From: Flavobacterium seoulense
GTDB taxonomy: Bacteria > Bacteroidota > Bacteroidia > Flavobacteriales > Flavobacteriaceae
Assembly: GCF_000695795.1 (NCBI RefSeq)
Contig: NZ_JNCA01000006.1
Span: 124,001-188,000, forward strand
Reading direction: 5' to 3'
Length of the DNA stretch: 64,000 bases
Part shown: positions 18,154 to 27,519 of the stretch, piece by piece
How the letters are laid out: every line of letters begins with the position of its first letter
Numbering within the stretch: position 1 is the stretch's first letter
Position numbers and translations under genes: made by a program
The notes under the pieces: generated by a model
Told to the model about the DNA's origin: nothing
The model's input: the letters and a program-made list of their open reading frames with translations, nothing else
Databases searched by the model: none

Positions 18154-18194
18154 GCTGTTTCAAGGATTTTTTAATTTTTAAAAAAAGGACTAAG

Positions 18195-18431
18195 ATGGAA
18201 GATAAAAAAGCTAATAAGAATCGTGAACTGAATAAACAAAAAGAAAATGCTGATCAGGGATTTACAGTTAGGGATGGTCATAATCCAAATAAACCTAATC
18301 CATACGAAAAACCGGTTACTGATGAACCTGATATTGAAGAGGATGATATTATTAGAATTCCAGATGATTATGATGTAATGGAAGGTGATGAGCACGAAGA
18401 AGACCATCATGATAAGAAGTCAAAAAAATAA
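18195..18431 (+). CDS. Small charged hypothetical protein
   Basis: This is a 78-residue protein with no hydrophobic segment, rich in Lys, Asn, Glu and Asp. The N-terminal half is basic (MEDKKANKNRELNKQKEN) and the C-terminal half acidic (DEPDIEEDDIIRIPDDYD), ending in histidine and lysine runs. It looks intrinsically disordered. An upstream AAAAAAAGGA stretch precedes the ATG. It lies 41 bp after the SemiSWEET stop and just before a shared terminator. I do not recognise the family; that it is translated is supported by codon use, position and the terminator. Confidence 0.6.
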   Translation: MEDKKANKNRELNKQKENADQGFTVRDGHNPNKPNPYEKPVTDEPDIEEDDIIRIPDDYDVMEGDEHEEDHHDKKSKK

Positions 18432-18432
18432 A

Positions 18433-18470
18433 AAAAATCCCGTCAGGTTTTAAACAAGACGGGATTTTTT
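18433..18470. terminator. Bidirectional terminator between convergent genes
   Basis: The stem AAAAAATCCCGTC / GACGGGATTTTTT has a 12-base loop. Its symmetrical A and T runs would end both the small ORF on the plus strand and fahA on the minus strand. Confidence 0.88.
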
Positions 18471-18483
18471 GTACGTTATAATT

Positions 18484-19767
18484 TTATTTTCGAACGAATG
18501 GAGGAAGTAATTTACTGGAAACTTCTCCAAATCCAATTCGAACCTGACTGTTCTCACAAAAACCTTTTATGATAACCGTATCATTATCGTTAATAAATTT
18601 TCGTTCGCTACCATCGTTTAATTTGAGTGGTTTTTGTCCTGCCCAAGTCAACTCCAGCATTGAAGCGTAACCTTCTTCTGTTGGAGCCGAAATAGCTCCG
18701 GATCCCATCATATCGCCAGAGTTTACACGACAACCATTAGAAGTATGATGTGTTAACTGCTGGTTCATGGTCCAGTACATATGTTTGAAATTAGATCTTG
18801 AAACGATAGTTGGTTCTCCATTTTCAGGCTGTAAGGAAGCCTCAAGATTAATATCAAAAGAGTGTTTTCCTTTTTGTTGTAAATAAGGCAGCGGACTCGG
18901 ATTTTGTTTTGGACTAGCTACTCTAAATGGTTCTAAGGCATCCATAGTTACAATCCAGGGAGATATTGATGTGGCGAAATTTTTAGATAATAAAGGACCT
19001 AAAGGCATATATTCCCATTTTTGGATATCGCGTGCTGTCCAGTCATTTAGCAACACCATCCCGAAAATATAATCTTCGGCTTCATTAATAGGAATCATTT
19101 CTCCCATTACATTAGCATCAGTCGTGATAAAAGCAGTTTCTAATTCGAAATCAACCGAATGAGATGCTCCAAAAACAGGTGTCGATCCTTCGTATGGCAA
19201 ACTTTGTCCAATAGGTCTGTGTATCGGAATTCCTGAAGGAACTATTGTAGAACTTCTTCCGTGATAACCTATAGGCATTTGCGGCCAGTTGGGTAACAAA
19301 GCATTTTCTTCGTTACGGATCATTTTTCCAATATTAGAAGCATGAATTTTACTCGAATAAAAATCAGTGTAATCGCCAATTAAAACAGGTAATTGCATTT
19401 CAACTTCCTCAATTTTAAATATCAAAATGTCTTTATGTGCCTGATTATCGCGTAAATAAGGATTATTTTCGTCAAAAATATCGGCAATGCGATTTCGAAC
19501 TAATCGCCAGGTTTTTTTTCCGTCAGATATAAAATCGTTCAAAGTATCCTGAATGAACATATCATCGGTCAATTCGATACCTGAAAAATAGCCTAACTGT
19601 TGCAACGCACCTAAATCAATAGCAGAATCGCCAATGCGGGTTCCTACCGTTACAACGTTTTCTTTAGTTAAGAAAACACCAAAAGGAATGTTCTGGATTG
19701 GAAAATCACTATTTTCAGGAACCTCAATCCATGATTTTCTTTTGGTATCGTTAGCTGTTATAGGCAT
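18484..19767 (-). CDS. fahA: Fumarylacetoacetase
   Basis: This 427-residue cytoplasmic hydrolase splits fumarylacetoacetate to fumarate and acetoacetate, the last step of tyrosine and homogentisate breakdown. Family landmarks include the N-terminal domain, MPIGYHGRSSTIVPSGIPI, the metal-binding FELETAF, DWTARDIQKWEYMPLGPLL and a C-terminal SGDMMGSGAISAP. The length equals the family norm. It is divergent from glyA, with a -7/-33 promoter at 19801-19830. The other tyrosine-degradation genes are not in the window. Confidence 0.95.
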   Translation of the reverse strand: MPITANDTKRKSWIEVPENSDFPIQNIPFGVFLTKENVVTVGTRIGDSAIDLGALQQLGYFSGIELTDDMFIQDTLNDFISDGKKTWRLVRNRIADIFDENNPYLRDNQAHKDILIFKIEEVEMQLPVLIGDYTDFYSSKIHASNIGKMIRNEENALLPNWPQMPIGYHGRSSTIVPSGIPIHRPIGQSLPYEGSTPVFGASHSVDFELETAFITTDANVMGEMIPINEAEDYIFGMVLLNDWTARDIQKWEYMPLGPLLSKNFATSISPWIVTMDALEPFRVASPKQNPSPLPYLQQKGKHSFDINLEASLQPENGEPTIVSRSNFKHMYWTMNQQLTHHTSNGCRVNSGDMMGSGAISAPTEEGYASMLELTWAGQKPLKLNDGSERKFINDNDTVIIKGFCENSQVRIGFGEVSSKLLPPFVRK

Positions 19768-19800
19768 GTTTTGTTAATTTTTTGTTGAAAATTATTATAT

Positions 19801-19830
19801 CAAATATATCATAATCTAACTGTTTAGCAA
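19801..19830 (-). promoter_or_regulatory. fahA promoter
   Basis: On the minus strand TTG (19830-19828), a 19-bp spacer and TATATTTG (19808-19801) match the Bacteroidota consensus, 34 bp before the fahA ATG. Confidence 0.65.
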
Positions 19831-19841
19831 ACGTTTTTTTG

Positions 19842-19849
19842 TATTTTTG
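19842..19849 (+). promoter_or_regulatory. glyA -7 box
   Basis: TATTTTTG fits TAnnTTTG and lies 25 bp before the glyA start. I see no clear TTG at -33, so the upstream element may be weak. Confidence 0.5.
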
Positions 19850-19874
19850 CGCTAAAATATTTAAAATCTAAAAA

Positions 19875-21149
19875 ATGCAACGCGACAAACAAATTTTTGA
19901 ACTTATTCTTGAGGAACAAGACAGACAAATACATGGGTTAGAACTTATTGCTTCTGAGAACTTTGTAAGTGATGAAGTAATAGAAGCTGCTGGTTCAGTT
20001 TTGACAAATAAATATGCAGAGGGATATCCTGGTAAAAGATACTATGGAGGTTGTGAAGTAGTTGATATTGTTGAGCAAATTGCAATTGATAGAGCTAAAG
20101 AATTGTTTGGAGCTGAGTATGCTAACGTACAGCCTCACTCAGGTTCTCAGGCTAATGCATCTGTATTTCACGCTTGTTTAAAGCCTGGTGATACTATTTT
20201 AGGTTTTGATTTATCTCACGGTGGTCACTTGACTCACGGTTCTCCGGTAAACTTCTCAGGACGTGTTTACAACCCAGTTTTTTATGGTGTTGACAAAGAA
20301 ACAGGTCGTTTAGATTACGATAAAATTCAGGAAATTGCAACTAAAGAGCAGCCAAAATTAATTATCGCAGGTGCTTCGGCTTATTCTCGTGATATGGATT
20401 TTGCCCGTTTCAGAGAAATTGCTGACAGCGTAGGTGCAATTTTAATGGCTGATATTTCTCATCCAGCAGGATTAATTGCTAAAGGATTATTGAATGACCC
20501 AATTCCTCACTGTCATATCGTAACTACTACAACTCACAAAACATTACGTGGACCACGTGGAGGTTTGATTTTGATGGGTAAAGATTTCGAAAATCCTTGG
20601 GGATTAACTACTCCAAAAGGAGAAATCAGAATGATGTCGGCTTTATTAGACTTAGCTGTTTTTCCTGGAAATCAAGGTGGACCTTTAATGCACATTATTG
20701 CTGCTAAAGCGGTTGCTTTTGGTGAAGCTTTGCAAGATGAGTTCTTTACTTACGCTCGTCAATTACAAAAGAATGCTAATGCAATGGCTGATGCTTTTGT
20801 AAAAAGAGGATACAACATCATCTCTGGAGGTACTGATAACCACATGATGTTAATTGACTTAAGAAACAAAGGAATTTCTGGAAAAGAAGCTGAAAACGCT
20901 TTAGTAAAAGCAGAAATCACTGTAAATAAAAACATGGTTCCATTTGATGACAAATCTCCATTTGTTACTTCTGGTATCCGTGTGGGAACTGCTGCAATCA
21001 CAACTCGTGGTTTAGTAGAAGAAGATATGGAAACTATCGTAGCTATGATTGACAAAGTATTGACAAATCATACTAACGAAGATGTTATTGAAGAAGTTGC
21101 TGAAGAAGTAAACGAAATGATGAGCGAAAGAGCTATTTTCGTTTTCTAA
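19875..21149 (+). CDS. glyA: Serine hydroxymethyltransferase
   Basis: This 424-residue PLP enzyme interconverts serine and glycine with tetrahydrofolate and is central to one-carbon metabolism. The PLP-binding lysine is K222 in [30 protein letters not shown] and the [14 protein letters not shown] loop are intact. The length fits the family. Its codon choice is strikingly uniform (GCT, GGT, ATC and AAC enriched), as expected for a highly expressed gene. It is followed by its own hairpin terminator. Confidence 0.97.
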   Translation: MQRDKQIFELILEEQDRQIHGLELIASENFVSDEVIEAAGSVLTNKYAEGYPGKRYYGGCEVVDIVEQIAIDRAKELFGAEYANVQPHSGSQANASVFHACLKPGDTILGFDLSHGGHLTHGSPVNFSGRVYNPVFYGVDKETGRLDYDKIQEIATKEQPKLIIAGASAYSRDMDFARFREIADSVGAILMADISHPAGLIAKGLLNDPIPHCHIVTTTTHKTLRGPRGGLILMGKDFENPWGLTTPKGEIRMMSALLDLAVFPGNQGGPLMHIIAAKAVAFGEALQDEFFTYARQLQKNANAMADAFVKRGYNIISGGTDNHMMLIDLRNKGISGKEAENALVKAEITVNKNMVPFDDKSPFVTSGIRVGTAAITTRGLVEEDMETIVAMIDKVLTNHTNEDVIEEVAEEVNEMMSERAIFVF

Positions 21150-21171
21150 GAATAACAAATTCTAAATTTTT

Positions 21172-21213
21172 AAAAGTCGAAAGTCGAAAACATAATTTTG
21201 ACTTTCGACTTTT
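21172..21213 (+). terminator. glyA terminator
   Basis: The perfect 14-bp stem AAAAGTCGAAAGTC / GACTTTCGACTTTT with a 14-base loop is followed by TGTTTTT, 22 bp after the glyA stop. Confidence 0.85.
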
Positions 21214-21240
21214 GTTTTTATAACTCATAACCTTTTAGAC

Positions 21241-21834
21241 ATGGGCGTATTACGATTACAATTGCCAACTGACCCAAGATGGGTAAATATTGTAGAGAAA
21301 AACATAGAGGAAATTCTGACTGATCATGCCTGGTGCGAACAAAAAGCGGCTACGAATGCTATTACGATTATTACCAATAATTCAGAGCATCAGGATTTGG
21401 TTGTAGATTTATTGGCTTTAGCCAAAGAAGAAATTGATCATTTCGAGCAAGTGCATAACATCATCATCAAACGCGGATTAAAATTAGGTCGCGAACGAAA
21501 AGACGATTATGTAAACGAATTGTACCAATACATGAAAAGAAGTGCCGATGGAAGCCGCGTTTCAGGTTTGGTAGAAAGATTATTGTTTTCGGCTATGATT
21601 GAAGCCAGAAGTTGCGAACGTTTCAAAGTGCTTTCTGAGAATATTCAGGACGAAGAATTGGCAGTTTTTTACAGAGAATTGATGGAAAGCGAAGCGGGGC
21701 ATTACACTACCTTTATTACCTATGCCCGAAAATATGGCGAAGGAATTGATGTAGAAAAGCGTTGGAGAGAATGGCTGGAATTTGAAGAATCAATTATTTC
21801 TAATTACGGAAAAGGCGAAACCATTCACGGTTAA
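21241..21834 (+). CDS. miaE: tRNA-(ms2io6A)-hydroxylase, diiron MiaE family
   Basis: This 197-residue ferritin-like protein hydroxylates the isopentenyl side chain of 2-methylthio-N6-isopentenyladenosine at position 37 of tRNA. Diiron ligands appear as paired E and ExxH motifs: EEIDHFEQVH in the first half and MESEAGHYTTF in the second, with EARSCERF between. The length matches the family. It begins 27 bp after the glyA terminator and may have its own promoter. Family assignment is firm; activity is by homology. Confidence 0.9.
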   Translation: MGVLRLQLPTDPRWVNIVEKNIEEILTDHAWCEQKAATNAITIITNNSEHQDLVVDLLALAKEEIDHFEQVHNIIIKRGLKLGRERKDDYVNELYQYMKRSADGSRVSGLVERLLFSAMIEARSCERFKVLSENIQDEELAVFYRELMESEAGHYTTFITYARKYGEGIDVEKRWREWLEFEESIISNYGKGETIHG

Positions 21835-21942
21835 TATATAGTTGATAAGTCTGTTTTTTCTTTGCATAATTCTCGCATAAAATTCATTACTTTTAAGAAT
21901 AATAAAAGTTATTTTCCAATAACCGTTTAAAAAGTGATAATT

Positions 21943-22986
21943 ATGCGAATAGAAACCGATTTGAAATTAGGCTTTAAAGATGTAATGATAAGACCCAAAC
22001 GTTCTACGCTAAAAAGTAGAGCTGAGGTTTCTTTAGAAAGGGAATTTAAGTTTTTGCACAGTACCGCTAAATGGGATGGAATTCCCATTATGGCAGCCAA
22101 TATGGATACGGTGGGAACTTTTGAAATGGCTAAAGAATTAGCCAGACATAAATTGTTCACCGCCATTCATAAGCATTATTCGGTTTCAGAATGGAATGAT
22201 TTTTTATCGACAGTTTCTCCTGAATTTTACGACTATATAGCCGTTAGTACAGGAACAGGAAAAGAAGATTTTAAAAAGGTAATCGAAATTATCAATGCTA
22301 ATCCGCAATTGAAATTCATTTGCATTGATGTTGCCAATGGCTATTCGGAGCAGTTTGTGAACTTTTTAAAACAGACCCGAAAACAATTTCCCGATAAGGT
22401 AATTATAGCCGGAAATGTAGTTACTGGTGAAATGGTAGAAGAATTACTTTTGGCCGGAGCCGATATTATAAAAGTGGGTATTGGTCCGGGCTCGGTTTGT
22501 ACTACGAGAATAAAAACGGGTGTGGGGTATCCGCAACTTTCGGCAATTATAGAATGTGCCGATGCTGCTCATGGATTGGGCGGACATATCATTAGTGATG
22601 GCGGTTGTACGACTCCGGGAGATATTGCTAAAGCTTTTGGCGCAGGTTCTGATTTTGTGATGCTGGGCGGAATGCTCGCAGGACATGCTGAAAGTGGAGG
22701 TGAATTATTAGAAATCAAAGGCAAACAATTCAAACAATTTTATGGTATGAGTTCTGCAACTGCAATGAACAAACATGTAGGAGGTGTTGCTGAATATCGT
22801 GCCAGTGAAGGAAAAACAGTAACGATTCCTTTTAAAGGAAATGTAACCGATACAGTTTTGGATATTTTAGGAGGTTTACGCAGCAGCTGTACTTATGTAG
22901 GTGCTTCACGGTTAAAAGAACTCACAAAAAGAACCACTTTTATTCGCGTGAGCGAACAGGAGAACAGAATTTTTACAAACGAATGA
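21943..22986 (+). CDS. guaC: GMP reductase
   Basis: This 347-residue IMPDH/GMPR-family barrel reduces GMP to IMP with NADPH in purine salvage. The catalytic cysteine is C186 in [11 protein letters not shown], the family position, followed by [11 protein letters not shown]. Its length equals the enterobacterial enzyme. I chose the ATG at 21943; a GTG nine bases upstream (21934) is in frame but would add three residues with no support. The next gene starts four bases after the stop, so the two are probably co-transcribed. Confidence 0.95.
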   Translation: MRIETDLKLGFKDVMIRPKRSTLKSRAEVSLEREFKFLHSTAKWDGIPIMAANMDTVGTFEMAKELARHKLFTAIHKHYSVSEWNDFLSTVSPEFYDYIAVSTGTGKEDFKKVIEIINANPQLKFICIDVANGYSEQFVNFLKQTRKQFPDKVIIAGNVVTGEMVEELLLAGADIIKVGIGPGSVCTTRIKTGVGYPQLSAIIECADAAHGLGGHIISDGGCTTPGDIAKAFGAGSDFVMLGGMLAGHAESGGELLEIKGKQFKQFYGMSSATAMNKHVGGVAEYRASEGKTVTIPFKGNVTDTVLDILGGLRSSCTYVGASRLKELTKRTTFIRVSEQENRIFTNE

Positions 22987-22989
22987 TTA

Positions 22990-23484
22990 ATGATAAATAT
23001 AGTTAAAGCTACTACATCTGATTTACCAATAATCAGTCAAATAGCACATCAAACCTGGCCGCTAACTTATGGAAGCATTTTGTCTTCAGCTCAATTAGAG
23101 TATATGCTTAATGCTTTTTATTCTAATGCAGCTTTACTAAAAAATATAGAAGACGGTAATGAGTTTATCATTGCAAAAGAAAATAATATTTGTTTAGGTT
23201 TTGCTTCTTTCGAACATCATTATCAAAACCAAAACGCTACTAAAATTCATAAAATTTACATTCTTCCGGAAACACAAGGAAAAGGAATTGGAAAGTTGTT
23301 GATTGATGCTATAGCTCAATTTGCAAAAGAAGACAAATCCGATACACTGCTGTTAAATGTCAACCGTTTCAATAAAGCCTTAGGTTTTTATCAAAAACTG
23401 GGTTTTCAAATTATTGAGGAAATTGATATTGAATTAGAACACGGTTATTTAATGGAGGATTATTTGATGGAGAAAGAAATTTAA
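22990..23484 (+). CDS. GNAT-family N-acetyltransferase
   Basis: This 164-residue protein has the GNAT fold, with the acetyl-CoA loop IYILPETQGKGIGKLLIDA (R/Q-x-x-G-x-G/A pattern) and the C-terminal NVNRFNKALGFYQKLGFQI. It starts only three bases after the guaC stop codon (ATG at 22990), so translation is probably coupled. The substrate is unknown, and a link to purine salvage is only positional. A hairpin terminator follows. Confidence 0.88.
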   Translation: MINIVKATTSDLPIISQIAHQTWPLTYGSILSSAQLEYMLNAFYSNAALLKNIEDGNEFIIAKENNICLGFASFEHHYQNQNATKIHKIYILPETQGKGIGKLLIDAIAQFAKEDKSDTLLLNVNRFNKALGFYQKLGFQIIEEIDIELEHGYLMEDYLMEKEI

Positions 23485-23519
23485 TTGGAAATAATAGGTT
23501 TATCGTTTTATAAGTAAAG

Positions 23520-23545
23520 AGTCGGACAATTGTTCGGCTTTTTTT
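23520..23545 (+). terminator. Terminator after guaC-GNAT
   Basis: AGTCGGAC-AATT-GTTCGGCT forms an eight-pair stem when G-U pairs are allowed, followed by seven T. Confidence 0.75.
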
Positions 23546-23735
23546 GTAAATGAATATTTTTAAAAGCTAATCTAAGTAGCTGTTAAGGATTTAATACTAC
23601 GTACTTGATTTTTGTAATCCCTTGTATTTATTAGGAAAATTATTTTTTGTTGCGTTTTAGCAATATTTAAAGTGGTTATTGTTACTCTGTTTTTAGTGTT
23701 TAAAAGCTGTTTTAGGATGGGTTTTAAATGGTTTT

Positions 23736-23761
23736 TACGTATTAGTACTTACGTAAATTTG
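23736..23761 (+). promoter_or_regulatory. nrtA promoter: 6-4-6 palindrome plus -7 box
   Basis: TACGTA-TTAG-TACTTA (23736-23751) is followed after two bases by TAAATTTG (23754-23761), 29 bp before the nrtA ATG. No TTG is found at -33. The palindrome has the same 6-4-6 shape and near-identical placement as at nirB and at the porin gene. The whole gap 23485-23790 contains only the terminator, AT-rich sequence, an isolated TAAGTA near 23574 and this promoter. Confidence 0.6.
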
Positions 23762-23790
23762 CTTTATACAAAAACAAAAACATTTAAATC

Positions 23791-25032
23791 ATGGAAATGA
23801 AAAAATCAACTCAAAAAACAGCAAAGTTCTTTTCGAAAGTATTTTTAGGAGCGCTAATAACGGTATTTTCTCTAACTACTATAAAAACGAATGCGCAGTC
23901 AGGTGAACCAATAAAATTAGGATTTATTCCTCTTACAGATTGTTCGCCAATAGTAATGGCTAAAGAATTAGGATTATTCAAAAAATATGGTGTAAATGTA
24001 GTAGTGACTAAAGAATCTTCATGGGCTAATGTGAGAGATAAAATCTTAACAGGAGAATTAGACGGAGCACATTGTTTGTACTCAATGCCTTTCTCAGTAT
24101 ATACAGGAGTAGGAGGAAAAGCAGGATCAGAAATGAAAATTGCCATGATGCTGAATGTAAACGGACAAGCGGTAACCTTATCTAACGATTTTTGTGGAAA
24201 AGTAGGTTTCAAAGATATGGCTAAAGTAACTCCGGTAGTGGCAGCTAAGTTAAAAGCAGAGAAAGAAGTGACTTTTGCCATGACTTTTCCGGGAGGAACA
24301 CATGATTTATGGTTGAGAAATTGGATGTCGGTAGCAGGTTTGAATCAAAAAGCGGTTAAAATTATTACTATTCCGCCTCCGCAAATGGTAGCTAATATGA
24401 AAGTAGGTAATATGGACGGATTTTGTGTAGGAGAACCTTGGGGAGGAGTTGCTGCTATGCAGGGAATTGGTTTTACACAAATTGCTACTCAGGATATCTG
24501 GAAAGATCATCCGGAAAAAGCATTGGTTGTAAACAAAGATTTCAGTGCTAAAAGAAGAGAAGATCTTAAAAAAGTAATGAAAGCCGTAATGGAAGCCTGT
24601 ATCTGGCTTGATGTTCCTGCTAATCGTAAAAAAACAGCTGATATTATAGGGAGAGCTCCTTATGTAAATGCGAATAATGATGTGATTCAGGATCGATTGA
24701 ATGGTGAATATAACCTAGGTTGTAAACTTGGACAAAAGATTTACAAAGGAGACCAAATGGCTTTTTATAAAGGTGGAACAGTTAATTATCCTCGTAAATC
24801 GCACGCTATATGGGCAATGGCACAATTTGTACGATTTGGATATTTGAAAACGGCACCAAATTACAAAGCAATAGCTGATAAGTTAATTCTACAGGATTTG
24901 TATAAAGAAGTAGCAGCAAGTATGAAAATAAAAGTACCTGCTGATGATATGAAACCATTTGCACTTACAATGGACAAGACAGTTTTTAATCCGGCAAATC
25001 CGGCAGCTTACTTAAAAGTGGTTAAAAAATAA
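23791..25032 (+). CDS. nrtA: ABC transporter substrate-binding protein, NrtA/CmpA type
   Basis: This 413-residue periplasmic binding protein has a signal sequence (FLGALITVFSLTTIKTNAQ) and no lipobox cysteine. The body matches the nitrate/bicarbonate-binding NrtA/CmpA family: IKLGFIPLTDCSPIVMAKEL, GGTHDLWLRNWMSVAGL, VGNMDGFCVGEPWGG. In cyanobacteria these proteins bind nitrate, nitrite or bicarbonate. Nitrate or nitrite is inferred here because the promoter shares a palindrome with nirB. It heads a three-gene importer operon. A stem-loop after the gene (25042-25063) may let it be made in excess of the permease and ATPase. Confidence 0.9.
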   Translation: MEMKKSTQKTAKFFSKVFLGALITVFSLTTIKTNAQSGEPIKLGFIPLTDCSPIVMAKELGLFKKYGVNVVVTKESSWANVRDKILTGELDGAHCLYSMPFSVYTGVGGKAGSEMKIAMMLNVNGQAVTLSNDFCGKVGFKDMAKVTPVVAAKLKAEKEVTFAMTFPGGTHDLWLRNWMSVAGLNQKAVKIITIPPPQMVANMKVGNMDGFCVGEPWGGVAAMQGIGFTQIATQDIWKDHPEKALVVNKDFSAKRREDLKKVMKAVMEACIWLDVPANRKKTADIIGRAPYVNANNDVIQDRLNGEYNLGCKLGQKIYKGDQMAFYKGGTVNYPRKSHAIWAMAQFVRFGYLKTAPNYKAIADKLILQDLYKEVAASMKIKVPADDMKPFALTMDKTVFNPANPAAYLKVVKK

Positions 25033-25041
25033 CAGCATATA

Positions 25042-25063
25042 ATCCCTCTCGAAAGGGAGGGAT
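25042..25063 (+). repeat. Intra-operon stem-loop between nrtA and nrtB
   Basis: ATCCCTC-(8)-GAGGGAT is a perfect seven-pair hairpin 9 bp after the nrtA stop, with no T run. It is more likely an mRNA 3'-end stabiliser or attenuator than a full terminator. Confidence 0.55.
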
Positions 25064-25121
25064 GATTTCAAAACAAGAAAAACAAAACAAGCAAAGAAGT
25101 TAAACTAAAACAGATTGAATT

Positions 25122-26009
25122 ATGTCAGATAGAGATACATTAACAATAGGAACTTTTGAGGAGGCAAAAACAGCTTCTGTAGCCACAGCTCGAAAGCAAG
25201 TTATCAGAAATGAAAAATTAAGCGCACTGATTGAAAAGACAATTACAAAATCGAAATCATTGTTTTTAGCCTCATTAGGATTAATTATTGTAGGCGGACT
25301 TTGGGAATTATTGAGCAGCATTACTAAAGATGCTTTACCTGGTCCCATAGCTACATTAACGGTTTTATACGAAATGGTGAGTGACCCTTTTTATGATTAT
25401 GGTCCTAATGACAAAGGAATAGGATTGCAATTATTCAATTCTATAAAAACGGTATTATTAGGATTTTGTTTAGGTTCATTAGTTGCTATTCCTATAGGAA
25501 TATTGATGGGAGCGAGTACTATCTGCAAACAAATATTTTACCCAATAGTACAGCTTTTAAAACCGGTTTCACCATTAGCCTGGTTCCCAATTGGTTTAGT
25601 AGTTTTTAAAGACACCGGTTTGGCAACTATTTTTATTGTGTTCATCACTTCATTATGGTCAACATTGATTAATACTTCTTTTGGTATTGCTTCTTTGCCT
25701 CAGGATCATAAAAATGTAGCCAAAGCATTTGGATTTTCTAAGATGAGATATTTAACTAAAATTTTAATTCCGTTTAGTTTACCTCATATTATTACAGGTT
25801 TAAAATTGAGTATTAGTGTAGCCTGGTTAGTAATTGTAGCCGGCGAAATGTTATCAGGAGGAGCAGGAATTGGATTTTTTGTTTGGGATAGCTGGAATGC
25901 ATTAAGTCTTGAAAAAGTAATATCAGCTATTATTATCATCGGTATCGTGGGATTACTTTTTGATAGATTATTTACTTATATCGAAAGCAAAGTAGCTTAT
26001 AAAGCTTAA
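25122..26009 (+). CDS. nrtB: ABC transporter permease, NrtB type
   Basis: This 295-residue inner-membrane permease has an N-terminal cytoplasmic stretch of about 45 residues and then six or so transmembrane helices. The EAA loop that contacts the ATPase is visible as VAKAFGFSKMRYLTKILIPFSLP. Other family text: KPVSPLAWFPIGLVVF and AWLVIVAGEMLSGGAGIG, typical of the nitrate/sulfonate/taurine group. Its gene lies 89 bp after nrtA and 113 bp before the ATPase gene, both spacers being filled by repeats or hairpins. Confidence 0.92.
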   Translation: MSDRDTLTIGTFEEAKTASVATARKQVIRNEKLSALIEKTITKSKSLFLASLGLIIVGGLWELLSSITKDALPGPIATLTVLYEMVSDPFYDYGPNDKGIGLQLFNSIKTVLLGFCLGSLVAIPIGILMGASTICKQIFYPIVQLLKPVSPLAWFPIGLVVFKDTGLATIFIVFITSLWSTLINTSFGIASLPQDHKNVAKAFGFSKMRYLTKILIPFSLPHIITGLKLSISVAWLVIVAGEMLSGGAGIGFFVWDSWNALSLEKVISAIIIIGIVGLLFDRLFTYIESKVAYKA

Positions 26010-26013
26010 AAAA

Positions 26014-26115
26014 AGTTGTTAAGTTACTAAGGTTCTGAGTTGCTAAGTCTTTAGTAACTCAGTAACCAAAAAAACTTAGGCACTTAGAATCTCAGAAACT
26101 TAGGAACTAAAAAAA
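26014..26115. repeat. GTTACTAAGTTCTGAG-type palindromic repeat inside the nrt operon
   Basis: The spacer between the permease and ATPase genes consists of repeated CTAAG/CTTAG and CTGAG/CTCAG words. The segment 26031-26067 folds back on itself (GGTTCTGAGTTGCTAA against TTAGTAACTCAGTAACC with few mismatches). The second half carries more inverted copies (ACTTAGG, ACTTAG, CTCAG). No ORF fits here. Confidence 0.7.
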
Positions 26116-26122
26116 ATATATC

Positions 26123-26929
26123 ATGAGTTATTTAGAAATCAAAGATTTGGAAATCTCATTTCCAACACCAAAAGGAAAATATACAGCTGTAAGAGATATT
26201 AATTTATCAATTCAAAAAGGCGAAATCATATCAATTATTGGACATTCAGGTTGTGGAAAATCAACTATTTTAAATGCTATTGCAGGAATGTTAACACCTT
26301 CGACGGGTTCAGTAGTGTTAAACAATGAAAACATTAAAGGACCGGGACCAGACAGAGGAATTGTTTTCCAGAATTATTCACTTTTGCCTTGGTTAACGGT
26401 GTATCAAAACTTATTTCAGGTAGTAGATTCGGTAGTGAAAGGAACAACTCAAGAAAAGCATGAAATAGTAGCCAAAAATCTTAAAATGGTTAGTTTGTTT
26501 GAACATAAAGACAAATTACCAGGACAGCTTTCGGGCGGAATGAAACAAAGGGTAGCTATTGCCCGTGCTTTTGCCATTAATCCGGGAGTTTTGTTAATGG
26601 ATGAGCCTTTTGGAGCGCTTGATGCTTTGACCAAAGGAACCATGCAGCTTGAAGTTTTAAAACTATGGAATCTGGACAATCGTGAAAAAACGATTATAAT
26701 GATTACCCATGATATTGAAGAAGCTTTATTCCTTTCAGATCGAATTGTAGTTTTAAATAATGGACCATCGTCAACTATCAAAGAAATTGTTGAGGTGCAT
26801 TTGCCAAGGCCGAGAAACAAAATCGAAATTGTAAAAATGCCCGAATATATTGAGCTTAGAGACCGTTTGTTACATTTATTAATCGATCATTTTTCTATTG
26901 AAGATATGGGAATGAAATATAAAAATTAG
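26123..26929 (+). CDS. ABC transporter ATP-binding protein, NrtC/NrtD type
   Basis: This 268-residue ATPase energises the importer. Walker A is G40-HSGCGKST48, the signature is QLSGGMKQRVAIARA, Walker B is VLLMDEPFGALD, and the H-loop is in MITHDIEEALFL. It is the length of an NrtD-like subunit and lacks the C-terminal binding-protein-like regulatory domain that cyanobacterial NrtC has. With one permease gene, a homodimeric permease and ATPase is expected. Confidence 0.92.
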   Translation: MSYLEIKDLEISFPTPKGKYTAVRDINLSIQKGEIISIIGHSGCGKSTILNAIAGMLTPSTGSVVLNNENIKGPGPDRGIVFQNYSLLPWLTVYQNLFQVVDSVVKGTTQEKHEIVAKNLKMVSLFEHKDKLPGQLSGGMKQRVAIARAFAINPGVLLMDEPFGALDALTKGTMQLEVLKLWNLDNREKTIIMITHDIEEALFLSDRIVVLNNGPSSTIKEIVEVHLPRPRNKIEIVKMPEYIELRDRLLHLLIDHFSIEDMGMKYKN

Positions 26930-26953
26930 TTTGATCTTGTTTTGTTTGTTTAA

Positions 26954-26986
26954 ATTCCTGTTGTAGTTTACGACAGGGATTTTTTT
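26954..26986 (+). terminator. nrt operon terminator
   Basis: ATTCCTGTTGT pairs with ACGACAGGGAT using two G-U pairs, followed by seven T, 24 bp after the ATPase stop. Confidence 0.75.
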
Positions 26987-27024
26987 GGATCATATGCCAA
27001 ATTAATAGAAAGGTATGCCGGATG

Positions 27025-27504
27025 TTAGTCATTCGTACTTAATTGCTTTTGCATTTTATAATTTACGATTTCAACATTTTTCCGAATTTGTAATTGTTCC
27101 AACAAAACTTTAAAACCATTGCTCTCAAAAAAAGCTTTAGCAGTTTTGCTTACGTCTGAAAATAGCACAAAGCTCTTTAAGCGCTTTGCTTCATTTTCTA
27201 ATTTGTCAAACAATTTCTGCGCGATTCCCATTCTTTGAAAATCTTTGTGAACAAAAAGAACATCAACATAATTTCCTTTATCTAAAGATGCGAAACCAAC
27301 AATTTTATTATTCAGTTCTGCAACAATGAAGTATTGGTTTTGAATTAAGTTTTGCCAGCGTTCCAAATTTTCTACTGAAGATTTCCAAGCTTCAATTTGG
27401 TTTTGATTGTAATCATTATGGCAAACAAAAGTTATAGTTTCAGAAAACAGATTTTGTATTTCATCGAGTTCACACAAAATTCCGGCTCGTATTATTAATT
27501 CCAT
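27025..27504 (-). CDS. GNAT-family N-acetyltransferase
   Basis: This 159-residue GNAT protein has its acetyl-CoA loop in VLFVHKDFQRMGIAQKLFDKL and a late KTAKAFFESNGFKVLLEQL motif typical of YafP-like members. The substrate is unknown. It is a single gene on the minus strand, immediately followed upstream by an attC-like palindromic element (27520-27649). Together with the next two genes it looks like accessory DNA. Confidence 0.88.
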   Translation of the reverse strand: MELIIRAGILCELDEIQNLFSETITFVCHNDYNQNQIEAWKSSVENLERWQNLIQNQYFIVAELNNKIVGFASLDKGNYVDVLFVHKDFQRMGIAQKLFDKLENEAKRLKSFVLFSDVSKTAKAFFESNGFKVLLEQLQIRKNVEIVNYKMQKQLSTND

Positions 27505-27519
27505 TTTTTTATGTTTTTC

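Noticed and set aside
23811-24281. 156-codon minus-strand ORF inside nrtA
   Set aside because: It mirrors the codon pattern of nrtA and has no own signals.
26014-26115. CRISPR-like array, because of repeated CTAAG/CTGAG words
   Set aside because: There is no constant repeat length or unique spacer; the words form inverted arms instead, and no cas genes are present.
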